Assembly (NCBI GenBank): GCA_010030605.1
Contig: RHCK01000066.1
Span: forward strand, 1-7,958
Length of the DNA stretch: 7,958 bases
Reading direction: 5' to 3'
Origin: Acidimicrobiia bacterium
Lineage (GTDB): Bacteria; Actinomycetota; Acidimicrobiia; Acidimicrobiales; Ilumatobacteraceae
Shown here one piece after another: positions 6,191-7,958 of this stretch. Made by a program: the position numbers and the translations under genes. The stretch's first letter is position 1; every line of letters begins with the position of its first letter. Below the pieces are notes generated by a model that saw nothing but the letters and a program-made list of their open reading frames with translations, had not been told where the DNA came from and ran no database searches.

Positions 6191-6850
6191 GTGACCGGTT
6201 CAACCTCGATTTCGGCGGTGCTCTGGGACTTCGGCGGGGTCATTCTCACCAGTCCGTTCGAGGCCTTCAATCGCTTGGAAGCCCGAATCGGGGTTCCACC
6301 CGACACCATCCGACGCATCAATGCGACCAATCCCGACGACAACGCTTGGGCGCGATTCGAACGCAGCGACATCTCCGCTCACGAGTTCGACGAGGCGTTC
6401 GCGGCCGAAGCAGCACGGTTGGGTCTCACCATTCGCGGTGCCGATGTATTGATGATGCTCAAGGGCGACATCCGACCCGAAATGGTGCGCGCCCTCGACC
6501 TCGTGAAGGCCGCCGGCTACAAGACGGCCTGCCTCACGAACAACATGGTTGGTGGAGACGGTGTCACGGAACGTCCGACCAACAGTCGCGAGGCCGAGAT
6601 CGATCTCATCATGGAACGGTTCGATGCCATCGTCGAGAGCTCGAAGGTCGGCGTTCGTAAACCCGAGCCACGCTTCTACGAGATCGCTTGCGAAATGTTG
6701 AACGTCTCCCCCGACGCGTGCGTCTTTCTCGACGATCTCGGCATCAACTTGAAACCGGCGGCGGCGATGGGTATGCGCACCATCAAAGTCGTGGGAGCCG
6801 ATCAAGCCATCGACGATCTGGAGTCGATCCTCGGTATGTCCTTGCGCTGA
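6191..6850 (+). CDS. HAD superfamily (subfamily IA) hydrolase, epoxide hydrolase N-terminal phosphatase-like
   Basis: Probable cytosolic Mg-dependent phosphatase acting through an Asp-phosphate intermediate; the substrate is not predictable. The 219 residues contain motif I WDFGGVILTSP (12-22, nucleophile Asp13), motif II in CLTNN (114-118, Thr116), motif III Lys157 in GVRKPEPRFYE, and motif IV FLDDLGINLKPA (179-190, Asp181 and Asp182). A helical cap lies between about 25 and 95. The FLDD.G.NLKPA form and the DFGGV motif are typical of the group that includes the N-terminal domain of soluble epoxide hydrolase and ACAD10-type proteins. Position D+2 of motif I (residue 15) is Gly rather than the Asp of many HAD phosphatases; E. 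coli YihX also has Gly there and is active. Start GTG at 6191 is supported by the TACGAT placement. The gene is divergent from the ribonuclease gene, and its stop lies 11 bases from the convergent oxoglutarate dehydrogenase stop. Confidence 0.88.
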   Translation: MTGSTSISAVLWDFGGVILTSPFEAFNRLEARIGVPPDTIRRINATNPDDNAWARFERSDISAHEFDEAFAAEAARLGLTIRGADVLMMLKGDIRPEMVRALDLVKAAGYKTACLTNNMVGGDGVTERPTNSREAEIDLIMERFDAIVESSKVGVRKPEPRFYEIACEMLNVSPDACVFLDDLGINLKPAAAMGMRTIKVVGADQAIDDLESILGMSLR

Positions 6851-6861
6851 TCGCGCGATGT

Positions 6862-7958
6862 TCAGAGGTTCTGGAAGGTCTCGTCCATGAGATCGGCCAG
6901 TTCCTGGTCGTGGACCGTCTTGGAACCGGTGGCCGGGCTACCACTGGCCACACGAGCGACGCGCCGCAGGTCGTATCCTTGGTCCTTGATTCGCCAGACT
7001 CGATGCTCGACGAAGTGCCACGGACCCATGTTGCTGGGCTCTTCCTGTAGCCACACCACTTCGCGCGCATTGGGGTATTTGGCGAGAATTTCCATCATCT
7101 GCTCGACCGGGAACGGATACAGCTGCTCGACACGCACCACGGCAACAGGAGCGTTGCGCTTGTTGCGTTCCGAGATGGCGTCCCATGCAACTTTGCCCGA
7201 GCAGAACACGACTCTCTTCACGCCGGCACGATCGGTTACTCCCGGGTCGTCGAGAACTTCTTGGAACGATGTGCCAGGTTCGAGCTCGGAAATGGGCGAA
7301 CGAGACTCCTTCATGCGCAACGGCGCCTTGGGCGTGAAGATGACCAACGGCTTGCGCACTTCGCGGTGCATCTGCCGACGAAGGACGTGGAAGTACTGGG
7401 CCGCGGTGGTGGCGTTGACCACCTGAATGTTGTCCTCGGCGCACAAAGTCAAGAAGCGCTCGATGCGCGCCGAACTGTGCTCGGGACCTTGGCCCTCGTA
7501 ACCGTGCGGCAGCAGCATCACCAATGCGTTGTGCTGATTCCACTTGTCCTCGGCGGCCACGATGTATTGGTCGATGATGATCTGCGCACCGTTGACGAAG
7601 TCGCCGAACTGCGCTTCCCACAACACCAAAGCTTCGGGGTTCGCGTGGGCGTATCCGTACTCGAAGCCGAGTGCCGCATATTCCGACAGCAACGAGTCGT
7701 ACACCCAGAACTTTTCGGCGCCGGGCAGCTCGGCCAACGGGATCCAGACGCGTTCATTGGTGTTGTCGATGAGCGCCGCGTGACGCTGGCTGAAGGTGCC
7801 GCGCCGCGAGTCCTCGCCGGCCAAGCGCACCGGACAACCTTCGAGCACCAACGAACCAAAGGCCAACGCCTCACCGGTGGCCCATTCGATGTCGCCTTGC
7901 TCGTTGTACGCCTTGGCTCGCGCTTCGAATTGCTTGGCCAACTTGGGATGCGGCGTGA
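6862..7958 (-). CDS. kgd: 2-oxoglutarate dehydrogenase E1 / Kgd-type multifunctional enzyme, C-terminal part (5' end outside window)
   Basis: Thiamine diphosphate enzyme that decarboxylates 2-oxoglutarate in the TCA cycle. In actinobacteria the E1 domain is usually fused to an E2-like succinyltransferase domain (Kgd/SucA). The 364 visible residues are the last third: the transketolase pyrimidine-binding domain and the OGDH C-terminal domain. Clear marks are HPKLAKQFEARAKAY (3-17), AGEDSRRGTFSQRHA (46-60), WEAQFGDFVNGAQ (about 114-126) and LLPHGYEGQGPEHSSARIE (148-166). NATTAAQYFHVLRRQ, RVEQLYPFP (275-283) and the SGSPATGS segment near 338-345 follow. The frame is open to the right edge, so the in-frame TTG at 7941 is an internal Leu, not a start. 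The N-terminal E2-like domain lies beyond the window, so Kgd-type fusion versus plain SucA cannot be decided here. The C-terminus looks complete and no frameshift is visible. Confidence 0.93.
   Translation of the reverse strand, partial: TPHPKLAKQFEARAKAYNEQGDIEWATGEALAFGSLVLEGCPVRLAGEDSRRGTFSQRHAALIDNTNERVWIPLAELPGAEKFWVYDSLLSEYAALGFEYGYAHANPEALVLWEAQFGDFVNGAQIIIDQYIVAAEDKWNQHNALVMLLPHGYEGQGPEHSSARIERFLTLCAEDNIQVVNATTAAQYFHVLRRQMHREVRKPLVIFTPKAPLRMKESRSPISELEPGTSFQEVLDDPGVTDRAGVKRVVFCSGKVAWDAISERNKRNAPVAVVRVEQLYPFPVEQMMEILAKYPNAREVVWLQEEPSNMGPWHFVEHRVWRIKDQGYDLRRVARVASGSPATGSKTVHDQELADLMDETFQNL

Noticed and set aside
5454..6194. Plus-strand open frame of 246 codons opposite the ribonuclease domain
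   Set aside because: Antisense to a domain with conserved catalytic acids, and ends within the start of the HAD gene; His/Arg-rich composition typical of a shadow frame.
6135..6203. Upstream TTG start for the ribonuclease gene at 6203
   Set aside because: It would overlap the divergent HAD gene by 13 bases and add a stretch with no domain. The GTG at 6134 begins just before the first conserved strand. This is not fully excluded.

Overview
The window is a compact stretch of GC-rich (about 60% by eye) bacterial chromosome. It most likely comes from an actinobacterium, perhaps a deep-branching, Acidimicrobiia-like lineage. Four things point there: frequent GTG starts, -10-like hexamers placed as expected for leaderless mRNAs, a UvrD2-type helicase with a C-terminal HRDC domain, and a lysine/alanine-rich tail like those of actinobacterial nucleoid proteins. 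The lineage is an inference; there is no rRNA or other taxonomic marker here.

Layout from left to right: (1) the 3' part of a galactokinase-like GHMP kinase, + strand, cut by the left edge; (2) a membrane protein with a bacterial PH domain and a SHOCT motif, - strand, meeting the kinase tail to tail with 3 bases between them; (3) a UvrD2-like superfamily 1 helicase with HRDC domain, + strand, divergent from (2) across a 57-base promoter region; (4) a - strand group at 3387-6134, consisting of a NYN/Zc3h12a-like ribonuclease with S1 domain and long Lys/Ala tail, then exodeoxyribonuclease III, then a PaaI-type hotdog thioesterase whose start overlaps the exonuclease stop; (5) a HAD-family phosphatase, + strand, divergent from (4) across 56 bases; (6) the C-terminal third of a 2-oxoglutarate dehydrogenase E1/Kgd-type enzyme, - strand, cut by the right edge.

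The genes do not form one pathway. Two DNA metabolism genes (helicase, exonuclease III) and one probable RNA metabolism gene sit among central metabolism and housekeeping genes. The exonuclease and thioesterase are probably translationally coupled. The ribonuclease gene may be co-transcribed with them, but the exonuclease also seems to have its own leaderless promoter in the 32-base gap before it.

No stretch over 300 bases lacks a gene; the longest gaps are 57 and 56 bases. I saw no tRNA, rRNA, CRISPR array, insertion sequence, attachment site, riboswitch or convincing rho-independent terminator. I found no defence cassette or other obviously new multi-gene system. The most interesting items are the RNase-S1-Lys/Ala tail protein, the repeated TANNNT-N6-GTG start signature, the UvrD2 homologue without its tetracysteine motif, and the short C-terminus of the galactokinase.
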